This document shows positions 23,373 through 32,068 of a stretch of DNA of 64,000 nucleotides, piece by piece. Each line of letters begins with the position of its first letter. The stretch's first letter is position 1. The notes beneath the pieces were generated by a model. That model did no database searches and was not told the DNA's origin. It worked only from the letters and a program-made list of their open reading frames with translations. Where the stretch lies: assembly GCF_016863015.1 (NCBI RefSeq), contig NZ_BOOB01000063.1:1-64000 (forward strand). The letters are read 5' to 3'. The position numbers and the translations under genes are program-made. This DNA comes from Microbispora amethystogenes. GTDB taxonomy: Bacteria > Actinomycetota > Actinomycetes > Streptosporangiales > Streptosporangiaceae.

Positions 23373-24743
23373 TTAAGCGCGGATAACGCCTTTTGTTCGC
23401 ATGAGGAACTCGCCGAGATAGGCGTCGTGCGGCACCCACTGCGGCATCCAGAACGTGGGGGCGTCGCCCAGGTAGACGTTCCTGATCGACGGGTCGTCCA
23501 CCAGGCGGTCGACCAGGTCGTCGTCCCGCGTCATGGCGGTCAGCACGAGCGTGTTCCGCAGCGGCCCGACGCCGTCGTCCGGGCTCCAGGGCGCGAACCA
23601 CACGCACGGGAACGACAGCTCGATGCCCGTCTGCGGCGCGTCGGGCCGGTCCACCAGGAAGACCGCCGGGCGCAGCACCCCGCTGCCGTCGCCGAGGTCG
23701 TGCACGATCCCGCCCCCGCCGAGCAGCGGCGTCGCGCCGTCCACGTGGTCGAGCAGGTATTTCTCCACGGCCCGCGCGTCCGCGACCGGCTGGACGGGCA
23801 GCACCGCGGCGTCGTCCTCCGGCGGCAGGCTCGGGATCGCGGCCAGCCGCTCCGCGACGGCCGCGGCGACGGGCGCGGGATCGCCGGCGACGAAGACGGC
23901 GGTGGTGTTCACGCAGGCCGTCCCGCCGAACGCGCTGACCGACTCGACGATCGTGCCGAGATGGCGCTCCCAGTCGTCCTCGGTGAGCAGGATCTTCGAC
24001 CGTCCCGGGCCCTGCGGCAGCACCCGCACGTCATCGCCGTACTTGTTCACGACCTCCTCGCCGCCGTACACCATCGCGAGGTCCGCGTCCTTGATGACGT
24101 CGTCGGCCACGCTGTAGTCGGTCGGCAGGAGCACGACCTGGTCCTCGCCGAAGCCCGACTCGCGCAGCGCCGTGATCAGGCGGTGCGGGGTGAACGGCTC
24201 GCGCCGGGAGGGGCGCACCGCGACCCGGTAGCCCATCGCCAGGGCCTCCAGCCACAGGGTGTGCACACCCGGGTGGTTGCCCGCGGCGTGCACGGCGAAG
24301 ACGTCGCCGCGCCGGGTCCAGACCGCCTGCCCGGTGCGGGTGAGCGGGTCGCGCCAGTCGTCCACCGCGCCCTCGGGCCGGGCGTACCGGGTCGTTCGGT
24401 ACGCCTCGCCCGCCCGGTGGGCGATGCCGGACGCCGCCGAGCGGACCACGGTGATCGGCATCCCGGAGACGCGGCTGACGATGTGGCGGTACTCCTCCGC
24501 GCCGAGGTCGCCGACGACGCCGGTCTCGAACAGCCGTCCCGCGCGGGTGAGGGCCGCCGCCCGCTCGTCGGCAGGCATGGTCCGCGCCCGGCGCAGGGCC
24601 GCCATCGTCCGCTGCACGAACAGGCGCGGCACCAGGCTCAGCTCCGCGATCAGCAGTCCGCCCAGCTCGCGGATGGGCAGCCGGCTCCGGCTGCGGTACG
24701 GCCCGCCCGCGCCGAGGGCGTCGAGCTGGATGGGCTCGTCCAT
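23373..24743 (-). CDS. LuxC/EhpG-like acyl reductase (aldehyde dehydrogenase superfamily)
   Basis: The 456-residue protein has an aldehyde-dehydrogenase fold with the catalytic Cys in FGGTACVNTTAVF and nucleotide-binding segments VFAVHAAGNHPGVH and LWLEALAMGYRVAVRPSRRE. The pattern is closest to LuxC-type acyl reductases, which reduce an activated acyl group to an aldehyde with NADPH. Its start overlaps the stop of the adenylating enzyme gene (TGATG), so the two are translated together and probably act in sequence on one carboxylic acid. The acid is unknown. Confidence 0.75.
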   Translation of the reverse strand: MDEPIQLDALGAGGPYRSRSRLPIRELGGLLIAELSLVPRLFVQRTMAALRRARTMPADERAAALTRAGRLFETGVVGDLGAEEYRHIVSRVSGMPITVVRSAASGIAHRAGEAYRTTRYARPEGAVDDWRDPLTRTGQAVWTRRGDVFAVHAAGNHPGVHTLWLEALAMGYRVAVRPSRREPFTPHRLITALRESGFGEDQVVLLPTDYSVADDVIKDADLAMVYGGEEVVNKYGDDVRVLPQGPGRSKILLTEDDWERHLGTIVESVSAFGGTACVNTTAVFVAGDPAPVAAAVAERLAAIPSLPPEDDAAVLPVQPVADARAVEKYLLDHVDGATPLLGGGGIVHDLGDGSGVLRPAVFLVDRPDAPQTGIELSFPCVWFAPWSPDDGVGPLRNTLVLTAMTRDDDLVDRLVDDPSIRNVYLGDAPTFWMPQWVPHDAYLGEFLMRTKGVIRA

Positions 24744-25843
24744 CAGTACACCCCCTCGATGACCGGCTCGTCCTCGAACGTGGGGAGCGGCCCGACGTCG
24801 GCCACGGAGTCGCCCGTCTGGCCCGGCGGCGCGGCCACGCGGGTGGCCAGGTCGCGCTCCAGGTTGTTGGGCAGCAAAAAGCTCTTGCTGACGTGGTGCA
24901 TCACGACCTGGCCGCGGTCGCCGATCCGCACGCTCTCCCCGGTCCGCGGGTCGACCACCTCGAAGGCGATGTACGGCGAGAAGGAGTCGAAGACGATCAC
25001 GTCCTGCTCCGGCGGGACGACCCGCTCGGGCAGCCCGCCCAGGATCATCGTGCTGCCGTACATGCCGTACAGCTTCACGCCCGGGAAGACCTCCGTACGG
25101 AGCAGGTAGTGGGTGTCGGGATCCATGTGCGCGCCACCCCAGCTGATCACGGAGACCTTCTCGTTGACCAGGCTGACCAGCGCGTCCCTGCGGGCCAGCC
25201 GGGTAAGCAGCGGAGGGGTGGTCACCATGACCCGCACGTCCTGGGTCCGGAGGAGGTGGGCGCTCTGGTCGATCAGATGCTCGGCGTACCGTTCCGCCTC
25301 CTCGGCGCGGCCCTCGGCGATGCTCCTCTTCACCCATCGGGGGTCCATGTCGACGGCGAGCCGGATGCCGCCGCGCCGCTCGGCCTGCCGGCGGACCAGT
25401 TCCCCGTAGATGTGCGGCCCGGTCGGGCCGAGCGACAGCCAGTTGCCGCTCTCGGGGTAGCCCCTGGCCTCCAGATCCTGTTCGAGCCGGAGCAGCAACC
25501 GGTCGAGCCAGTCGCGCAGGACGACGACCCGCTTGGGCGGGCCGGTGGTGCCGCCGCTCTCGTACACGCCGACCACCGCCGCGTCCGGGCCGTACCCGCG
25601 GGGAATGAGGTCCTCCACCCGGACCTCGCGCAGTTCGTTGGCGACGTTGGGGAACCGCCGCAGGTCCTCGAAGGAGCGCACGTCCGCACGCGGGTCGAAG
25701 CCGAGCGTCTTCGCCCGTTCCAGCCAGAACGGCGAGCCGGTCTCGGGGCTGAAATGCCAGCGCATGGCGGCCTCGACGAACTCCCGGCCGTCCGGGACCT
25801 GGTCGATCGGGCAGTCGAGGATGGGATCGGTGCGCGGTGACAT
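24743..25843 (-). CDS. LuxE/EhpF-like acid-activating (AMP-forming) enzyme
   Basis: The 366-residue protein belongs to the adenylate-forming superfamily. VYESGGTTGPPKRVVVLRDW is the ATP-binding P-loop, ISWGGAHMDP and YGMYGSTMILGG follow the usual order, and GDRGQVVMHH is the hinge region. It is shorter than acyl-CoA synthetases and resembles LuxE acyl-protein synthetase and the phenazine enzyme EhpF, which work with a reductase partner. With the coupled LuxC/EhpG-like gene it forms an acid-to-aldehyde reduction module. No luxAB or phenazine genes are in the window. Confidence 0.75.
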   Translation of the reverse strand: MSPRTDPILDCPIDQVPDGREFVEAAMRWHFSPETGSPFWLERAKTLGFDPRADVRSFEDLRRFPNVANELREVRVEDLIPRGYGPDAAVVGVYESGGTTGPPKRVVVLRDWLDRLLLRLEQDLEARGYPESGNWLSLGPTGPHIYGELVRRQAERRGGIRLAVDMDPRWVKRSIAEGRAEEAERYAEHLIDQSAHLLRTQDVRVMVTTPPLLTRLARRDALVSLVNEKVSVISWGGAHMDPDTHYLLRTEVFPGVKLYGMYGSTMILGGLPERVVPPEQDVIVFDSFSPYIAFEVVDPRTGESVRIGDRGQVVMHHVSKSFLLPNNLERDLATRVAAPPGQTGDSVADVGPLPTFEDEPVIEGVY

Positions 25844-26248
25844 ATCCGCCCCTTCGACGTGGCAATCCCGTGAAATGTCAGGCTATTTCCGGGTGATGCG
25901 CCGTCGAGTCAAGGCGTTTCGCGGTCAAGGAAAAGAATGCGCCACCGAGGCCTCCGCAGGTCACGGAGGCGGACCCCGGCGGGGTTCACGACCGCGGGTT
26001 ACAGCCGCCGCTTCACGGCCCGGGTTAACGGCCCGGGTTCACTGCCGGGGGGAGGTCCGTTGCCAGGGCCGGCCCCTGGCCTTGCCCGTCGCCGCCCGGC
26101 AGCGGGGACAGACCCGCCGCACCTCGTCAGCCGCCCCGCCGGACTCCCGCAAGCTCTCGGCTGGGCGGCGAAAACGGGATGCCGTGGGTGAAAGGGATGG
26201 GTAGCCTGCGCGGGAAGCGCACGAAGACATCCCGGCAGGAGATCCACG
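25844..26248. other. Intergenic region between the reductase module and the ABC-F gene
   Basis: About 405 bp without a convincing ORF. GCCTCCG (25950-25956) and CGGAGGC (25964-25970) form a 7-bp hairpin. ACGGCCCGGGTT occurs twice in direct repeat at about 26014-26039. It should hold both divergent promoters. ABC-F resistance genes are often controlled by leader attenuation, but I see no clear leader peptide. Confidence 0.4.
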
Positions 26249-27859
26249 GTGGGACACGTTGAGGTCGGGCATCTGACGCATGTCCTGCCGGACGGCAGGA
26301 TGCTCCTGAACGACGTCTCGTTCCGGGTCGGGGAGGGCGTCAAGGCCGCCCTGGTGGGTCCGAACGGCGCGGGCAAGACCACCCTGCTCCGGATGATCGC
26401 GGGAGACCTCCAGCCGGTCGAGGGCACGGTCGCCCATTCGGGCGGCCTCGGGGTGATGCGGCAGTTCGTCGGCAACATCCGGGACGGCAGCACGGTCCAG
26501 GACCTGCTGCTCAGCGTCGCGCCGGAACGCGTCAGGACGGCGGCGGAGCGGCTGCACGCCGCCGAGCTCGTGATGATGGAGCGGGACGACGAGAAGGCCC
26601 AGATGCGGTACGCCCAGGCGATCACCGACTACGGCGACGCCGGGGGCTACGACATCGAGGTCCTGTGGGACGCCTGCGCGATGGCCGCGCTCGGCGCGCC
26701 GTACGACAGGGTGAAGTATCGCGAGGTGGGCACGCTGTCCGGCGGCGAGCAGAAGCGGCTGGTCCTGGAGGCCCTGCTGCGCGGCCCCGACCAGGTGCTG
26801 CTGCTCGACGAGCCCGACAACTACCTCGACGTGCCCGGCAAGGTCTGGCTGGAAGGGGCGCTGCGCGAGACGCCCAAGACCGTGCTGCTGGTCTCCCACG
26901 ACCGCCAGCTTCTCGCCAACGCCGCCGACCGGATCGTCACGGTCGAGTCGGGCAACGTCTGGATCCACGGCGGCGGCTTCGGGACGTACGCGCAGGCCCG
27001 CAGGGAGCGGGGCGAGCGGCTCGACGAGCTGCGCCGGCGTTGGGACGAGGAGCACGCCAAGCTCAGGCGTCTGGTGGTCATGCTCAAGCAGAAGGCCACC
27101 TACAACGACGGCATGGCTTCCGCCTACCACGCGGCGCAGACGCGGCTGCGCCGGTTCGAGGAGGCCGGGCCGCCGGAGCTCGCGCCCAAGGACCAGCTCA
27201 TCAGCATGCGCCTGCGCGGCGGCCGTACGGGCAAACGGGCGGTGATCTGCGGGGGTCTGGAGCTGACCGGCCTGATGAAGCCGTTCGACCTGGAGGTCTG
27301 GTACGGCGAGCGGGTGGCCGTGCTCGGCTCGAACGGCTCGGGCAAGTCGCACTTCCTCCGGCTGCTGGCGGGCGAGGAGGTCCGCCACGCCGGGGTGGTC
27401 AGACTCGGCGCGCGGGTCGTGCCCGGCCACTTCGCGCAGACCCACGCCCGCCCCGAACTGCTCGGCCGTACGCCCTGCGAGATCGTCATGACCGAGCACG
27501 CCCGGCTGAAGAACGAGGCGATGAAGGCACTGGCCCGCTACGAGCTGGCCGGGCGGATCGCCGATCAGCGGTTCGAGACGCTCTCGGGCGGCCAGCAGGC
27601 GCGGCTGCAGATCCTGCTGCTCGAACTGTCGGGCGCCACGCTGCTGCTGCTCGACGAGCCCACCGACAACCTCGACCTGGCCAGCGCCGAGGCCCTGCAG
27701 CAGGGCCTGGACGCCTTCGACGGCACCGTGCTCGCGGTGACCCACGACCGCTGGTTCGCCGCCGACTTCGACCGCTACCTGGTCTTCGGCTCCGACGGGC
27801 GGGTGTACGAGTCTCCCGAGCCGGTATGGGACGAGACGCGGGTCGTCCGCCCGCGTTGA
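26249..27859 (+). CDS. ABC-F family ribosome-protection-type ATPase
   Basis: The 536-residue protein has two ATP-binding cassettes and no membrane helices. Walker A is GPNGAGKTT (37-45) and GSNGSGKS (about 361-368); the signatures are LSGGEQKRL and LSGGQQARL; Walker B is LLLLDEP twice. A charged linker with RRERGERLDELRRRWDEEHA lies between them. ABC-F proteins bind the ribosomal E site and either rescue stalled ribosomes or protect against antibiotics; sequence alone does not settle which. GTG 26249 has AGGAG upstream. A hairpin follows the stop. Confidence 0.88.
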   Translation: MGHVEVGHLTHVLPDGRMLLNDVSFRVGEGVKAALVGPNGAGKTTLLRMIAGDLQPVEGTVAHSGGLGVMRQFVGNIRDGSTVQDLLLSVAPERVRTAAERLHAAELVMMERDDEKAQMRYAQAITDYGDAGGYDIEVLWDACAMAALGAPYDRVKYREVGTLSGGEQKRLVLEALLRGPDQVLLLDEPDNYLDVPGKVWLEGALRETPKTVLLVSHDRQLLANAADRIVTVESGNVWIHGGGFGTYAQARRERGERLDELRRRWDEEHAKLRRLVVMLKQKATYNDGMASAYHAAQTRLRRFEEAGPPELAPKDQLISMRLRGGRTGKRAVICGGLELTGLMKPFDLEVWYGERVAVLGSNGSGKSHFLRLLAGEEVRHAGVVRLGARVVPGHFAQTHARPELLGRTPCEIVMTEHARLKNEAMKALARYELAGRIADQRFETLSGGQQARLQILLLELSGATLLLLDEPTDNLDLASAEALQQGLDAFDGTVLAVTHDRWFAADFDRYLVFGSDGRVYESPEPVWDETRVVRPR

Positions 27860-27862
27860 GCG

Positions 27863-27880
27863 GCCGGTAAAGATACCGGC
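27863..27880 (+). terminator. Hairpin after the ABC-F gene
   Basis: GCCGGTA (27863-27869) pairs with TACCGGC (27874-27880) around AAGA, three bases after the stop. The stem is short and no T-run follows. Confidence 0.5.
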
Positions 27881-27933
27881 GGGGGCGCGCGTGTCCTGGA
27901 GGGATCGTCCCATTCAGTGGTTATGACGGCTGA

Positions 27934-28725
27934 GTGACGCGACGTTGCCGCATAACCGCCGCCCTCGCCCTCGCCGCACTGGCGACGGCGTCGTGCGCGA
28001 GCAAGCACAAGCAGGAGGGCCCCATGCCGCTGGCCCTCAAGGAGCAGGTGTCCTCCGTCGTCCGCTCCGGGGCCGGGTACGCGGTGACCTGGGCGGGGGT
28101 GCTGAGCAATCCCAACCGCGGGCATTTCGGGGAGAACGCCGTCGCGGTGGTCACGGCCGTCGACGCGGCGGGCAAGGAGGTCGTCCACCTGGAACAACCG
28201 CTGAACGCCGCGCCTCCGGGCCGCCCGCTGGCGTTCGGCGGCCAGGTGCCGACCGGCGGGCAGCCGGTCCGCGTGAAGATCGACTACCGGCCCGCCTCGT
28301 GGCGGGCCGCGTCGCGGCCCCCGTCGGCGTTTCTCAGGTTCCCAATCTCCGACGTGCTCACCGAGAAGCAGCCGGACGGCTCCTACCTCGTCACGGGCTA
28401 CGTGCTGGACCCGTTCCGCAGGCCCGCGGGCGCCCTCGCCGTGACGGCCCTGCTGCGCGACGACGCGGGCAAGCTGGTCGCGGGGGCCACGTCGTACGTG
28501 GACGACGTGCGGCCGGGCACGAAGCGGAGGTTCGTCATCACGGTCGACGGCGTCCGCGGGGCCGTGAGCGCGACCGACGTGTACGCCAACACCTGGGGCT
28601 CCACCGCCCGGGCGTACGAGGATCTGGCGCGGGCCGGGGCGGTTCCGCTGCACACGACCTCGCCGACCACCGCGCCGTTCGCCAAGGACCGCGGCTATCC
28701 GCCGTACAACGATCGGCGCCAGTGA
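27934..28725 (+). CDS. Lipoprotein of unknown function
   Basis: The 263-residue precursor has a lipoprotein signal: a basic start, hydrophobic core ALALAALATA, and lipobox TASC with Cys21 as the acylation site. The mature part is beta-rich, with two similar halves that may be Ig-like (YAVTWAGVLSNPNRGHFGEN and GSYLVTGYVLDPFRRPAGAL). This suggests an internal duplication. No family recognised. The start is GTG 27934. A saccharopine-dehydrogenase-like gene follows 47 bp later. Confidence 0.75.
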   Translation: MTRRCRITAALALAALATASCASKHKQEGPMPLALKEQVSSVVRSGAGYAVTWAGVLSNPNRGHFGENAVAVVTAVDAAGKEVVHLEQPLNAAPPGRPLAFGGQVPTGGQPVRVKIDYRPASWRAASRPPSAFLRFPISDVLTEKQPDGSYLVTGYVLDPFRRPAGALAVTALLRDDAGKLVAGATSYVDDVRPGTKRRFVITVDGVRGAVSATDVYANTWGSTARAYEDLARAGAVPLHTTSPTTAPFAKDRGYPPYNDRRQ

Positions 28726-28772
28726 GCGGCCCACCGCCGATCACGGCAGGAGGGGCGGGTTACCGTAGCGGA

Positions 28773-29891
28773 ATGGCCAGGATCGTGCTCTTCGGAGCCA
28801 CCGGGTTCACCGGAAGACTCACCGCCGAGGCGCTCATCCGGCGCGGGGCCCGGCCGCTGCTGGCGGGCCGGGACCAGGCGCGGCTGACCGCCCTCGCCGA
28901 CTCACTCGCCGGATCGCCTGTTGGTGACCTGCCGATCGCGGTGGCCGACGTCGGCCGCCCGGAGTCCGTACGGGCCCTCGTCACGCCGGGCGACGTGCTG
29001 ATCTCGACCGTCGGGCCGTTCGCCCGGTGGGGTGAGGCCGCGGTGGCCGCCGCGACCGAGGCGGGCGCCGTCTACCTCGACAGCACGGGCGAGCCCACGT
29101 TCATCAAGCGGATCTTCCAGCGGTACGGCCCCGCGGCGGCGACCCGGGGCGCGGCCCTGGTCACCGCCTTCGGTTACGACTACGTGCCCGGCAACCTCGC
29201 CGCCGCCCTGGCCCTCCGCAAGGCGGGCGCGGACGCGGTCCGCGTCGACGTCGGCTACTTCGTGGGCGGCGACATGGCGCGCCGCGCGAGCGCCGGGACC
29301 CGCGCCTCGATGCTGGGGATGCTCCTGGAGCCGATGTACGGCTTCCGGGAGGGGCGCATCGTCCCCGAGCACGGCCGCACGCGGCGTTTCCTGGTGGACG
29401 GCCGGCCGCGGCACGGCCTGTCCATCGGCGCCACCGAGCACTTCACGCTGCCGCCCGCGCACCCCGGCCTCCGGGAGGTCAACGTCTATCTCGGCTGGCT
29501 GGGCAGGCTGACCAAGGTCGCGGGCGTGCTGGCCCGGGCGACCCCGGTGATCGCCGCCCTGCCCGGCGCCAGGCGGGTCACCGAGGCCCTGGCCGACCGG
29601 GTGCTGCGTACGGGTGGCGGAGCGGCGGCCCCGGCGGCGGGCGTGTCCGGCGTGTCGTCCCGGATCGTCGCGGAGGCCTACGACGCGCGGGGGCGCCGCC
29701 TGTCCTCCGTCCACCTGTCGGGCGGGGACCCGTACGAGTTCACGGCCGGCGTGCTCGCCTGGGCCGCGACCACGGCCCTCGCGGAGGGCGTGCGCGGCAC
29801 CGGCGCCCTCGGCCCCGTCGACGCGTTCGGCCTGGACGCGCTCACCCGGGGCTGCGCCGCCGCCGGCATGACCGTACGCGAACCCGCCTGA
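28773..29891 (+). CDS. Saccharopine dehydrogenase-like / trans-acting enoyl reductase-like oxidoreductase
   Basis: The 372-residue protein starts directly with a Rossmann motif (RIVLFGATGFTGRLTAEAL). Its features are VLISTVGPFARWGEAAVAAA, YLDSTGEPTFIKR and a late hydrophobic domain. This is the pattern of the saccharopine-dehydrogenase-like family, which includes mycobacterial trans-acting enoyl reductases. The reaction is unknown, probably an NAD(P)-dependent reduction of a lipid or polyketide intermediate. ATG 28773 is selected because the nucleotide-binding strand begins at residue 3. Confidence 0.8.
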   Translation: MARIVLFGATGFTGRLTAEALIRRGARPLLAGRDQARLTALADSLAGSPVGDLPIAVADVGRPESVRALVTPGDVLISTVGPFARWGEAAVAAATEAGAVYLDSTGEPTFIKRIFQRYGPAAATRGAALVTAFGYDYVPGNLAAALALRKAGADAVRVDVGYFVGGDMARRASAGTRASMLGMLLEPMYGFREGRIVPEHGRTRRFLVDGRPRHGLSIGATEHFTLPPAHPGLREVNVYLGWLGRLTKVAGVLARATPVIAALPGARRVTEALADRVLRTGGGAAAPAAGVSGVSSRIVAEAYDARGRRLSSVHLSGGDPYEFTAGVLAWAATTALAEGVRGTGALGPVDAFGLDALTRGCAAAGMTVREPA

Positions 29892-29897
29892 CCCCTC

Positions 29898-31829
29898 CTA
29901 TCGCCCGGGCCTCGGTTCGTACGTTTCGTCGTGATCGGCGGCGAGATGATCCTGTAGGTCAGCATGGCGGAACTGGTAGACGGGGCCGACCGTCCGCAGC
30001 AGACCCAAGCGGTGGGCATCGTCGAGAAACGCCATCAGCCTGCGAGGAACATGCCCCGCGCGAGCCAGCCGCCGGATGGTGATCCCGCCGACCAACCACG
30101 CGTGATGTTCTCCGTCCGCGAGCCCGAGCAGGAGTCCGAGCATGAGCCCGACCGCGAGCCCGACCATGAGCCCGACCAGTGGCCCAAGGATGAGTCCGAC
30201 CAATGGCCCGACCACGAGCCCGACCCCGACCCCGAACGTCGTCGTTCGCAGAAGGGTACGGGTCCTGTCGGCGTTCCATACCGACTGGGGCGTGATCGCG
30301 ATGCTTGTGGACGCGGGTTGTTCCGCCCACTCGACGAGCCCGAACAGGAGCCCGAGCACGAGCCCGAACAGGAGCCCGAGCAGGAGTCCGAGCATGAGCC
30401 CGACCGCGAGCCCAAGTCCGGCCACGAGCCCGCTGGCGAGTCCGATCACGAGCCCGCTGACGAGTCCGACCACGAGCCCGACCAGGCAGCCGGTGCGTTG
30501 TTGCTGGGCGGGGGTGGTGGTGAGGTTGGCCAGGTTCCACCAGGCGAGGTCGCGAGTGCTGTGCGCGGTCAGTTGGCGGGCGAGGTAGGCCAGGTAGTGG
30601 CGGGCCTGGTCGGGGTCCCAGGCGTGACCGGGGCGGAAGTGCTCGGCGGGGCCGCGGGTGGGGGGCCGGGCGTGGATGACGGCCGGGATCAGATGGTTGA
30701 GCAGGTGGGCGCGCAGCCTGCCGGGGTCGTCGGCGAGGGGGCCGGTCAGCGGGGCGGGGTCGGTGGCGGGGGTGATGTAGACGGTGCGGATCAGCCACAG
30801 CCCGAGCGCGATGGAGGCCACCTCGGCCAGGCCCGGCCGGTCGGCGTTCTCCAACGCCTCCAGGACGGGGGTCCAGTCGTGGCGGGGGCGTGGGGGCAGA
30901 CAGGTACGCACATAGCCGGCGGCGGCCTGCGGGGTGAGGGGGCGGGGGGCGATGACCGCGGCGGCGGTCAGCACGTCCCCGGCCTGGTCCAGGGCGGCGG
31001 CCAGTTCGCCGGTCCTGCTGGTGAGGACGAACTGGTCGCGGTCCGCGAGGGACCGGTTGAGTGCGGCGATCGCCGCGGCGCGGGCGTCGCCGGGCAGTTC
31101 GTCCAGGCCGTCCAGGATGGGCAGGATGTGGCCGCGGTCGACCAGGGTCTTGGCCGCGTCGGGCCCGTACGCGGGGTTGGTCAGGGCCGGGTAGTCCTGG
31201 GCCAGCCGGGCGGCCAGCCAGTCGTGCAGTCGCGGGTGCGCGGTGGTGTCCCAGCCGGCGATGGTGAACAACACCGGGACCGGTTCCCCGGGGCGGTGAT
31301 CGTCGGCCAGGTGCAGCAGCAGCTGCACCGCGAGTGTGGTCTTGCCGCTGCCCGGTCCGCCGGTGATGACCAGCCGGCGGCGGTGCAGCGCCCGGAAGCT
31401 CTCGACGAGCCGCGGGATCCGGTCGCTGGTGCCGGTGAAGGTCAGCGGCTGGTGGCCGATCAGGCGGGGGTGGTCCATCAGGCCCGGGTCGTCGGTCAGG
31501 TGCCAGGAGACGGGGATCGGTTCGGGGTCGCCCAGCGATCGGATCGTCGCCTCGGTGCGCCACTGCTCGGCGACCAGGCCGGTCAAGGTGGTCTTCGCGG
31601 CGGTGACGATCTCCTCACCCGCGGGTGGTGCGGGAGTGGCCCTGCGTCGGGCCCACAGGACCACCGGCGTCGCGAACGCCAGCGCGGCCAGGACGAGGGA
31701 CCCGAGATCGGCCCGGTTGACCGGGTCGTCGGGGTCGAGGACATGCCCCACCATGCTCACCGCGACGGCCAGCGCGGCGACCACCGCCACGGCGACCAGG
31801 AGCGGCCACCACGATCTGCGCCCCTTCAC
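29898..31829 (-). CDS. NACHT-type STAND NTPase with Gly-Leu-Val membrane blocks
   Basis: The 643-residue protein has two N-terminal helices (about 6-30 and 40-62). A NACHT NTPase follows, with Walker A TGGPGSGKT (156-164) and Walker B ILPILDGLDE (235-244), then a helical region. Two extreme hydrophobic blocks come next: 446-499 (GLVVGLVSGLVIGLASGLVA and onward) and 533-571, both built of G-L-V/M/L repeats with Gly every three or four residues. The short C-terminal part is soluble. Gly-zipper helices suggest oligomeric membrane insertion. NACHT proteins are signal-activated oligomers and several act in phage defence; that role is inferred here. The start is taken as GTG 31829; the frame is open back to 32051. 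Confidence 0.75.
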   Translation of the reverse strand: MKGRRSWWPLLVAVAVVAALAVAVSMVGHVLDPDDPVNRADLGSLVLAALAFATPVVLWARRRATPAPPAGEEIVTAAKTTLTGLVAEQWRTEATIRSLGDPEPIPVSWHLTDDPGLMDHPRLIGHQPLTFTGTSDRIPRLVESFRALHRRRLVITGGPGSGKTTLAVQLLLHLADDHRPGEPVPVLFTIAGWDTTAHPRLHDWLAARLAQDYPALTNPAYGPDAAKTLVDRGHILPILDGLDELPGDARAAAIAALNRSLADRDQFVLTSRTGELAAALDQAGDVLTAAAVIAPRPLTPQAAAGYVRTCLPPRPRHDWTPVLEALENADRPGLAEVASIALGLWLIRTVYITPATDPAPLTGPLADDPGRLRAHLLNHLIPAVIHARPPTRGPAEHFRPGHAWDPDQARHYLAYLARQLTAHSTRDLAWWNLANLTTTPAQQQRTGCLVGLVVGLVSGLVIGLASGLVAGLGLAVGLMLGLLLGLLFGLVLGLLFGLVEWAEQPASTSIAITPQSVWNADRTRTLLRTTTFGVGVGLVVGPLVGLILGPLVGLMVGLAVGLMLGLLLGLADGEHHAWLVGGITIRRLARAGHVPRRLMAFLDDAHRLGLLRTVGPVYQFRHADLQDHLAADHDETYEPRPGR

Positions 31830-32068
31830 CCACGCATCGTCTCCCGTCGGCGCCGCTGTGCGGGCCGGTGAGCACAAATGGTGATCAGAAGGATGTTCCG
31901 AGTGCGCCAGGCGGTGATGACTGTCAGGGCGGAACCGTGATGACGGCGAGCGGCGGGGCGAAGACCGAGCCGGCTGAGGGCCGGCTGTTCCGCCAGGCGG
32001 ACGGACGGGGACAACGACTTCGGCCGAATGGGTGGAGCGGGTAGTTACCAAGCATTTACTCTCCGTAT

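Noticed and set aside
23373-25865. Single 830-codon fusion of the reductase and adenylating enzyme
   Set aside because: The upstream part is in the wrong frame for the adenylating enzyme; two genes with a TGATG overlap explain the region.
30110-30490. Regular DNA repeats that could suggest a CRISPR array
   Set aside because: Units are coding, have no unique spacers of constant length and stay in frame with the G-L-V protein repeats.
29964-31871. Plus-strand frame with PEHEPD-type repeats opposite the NACHT gene
   Set aside because: The repeats are the antisense reading of the Gly-Leu-Val membrane blocks; NACHT motifs are clear on the minus strand.
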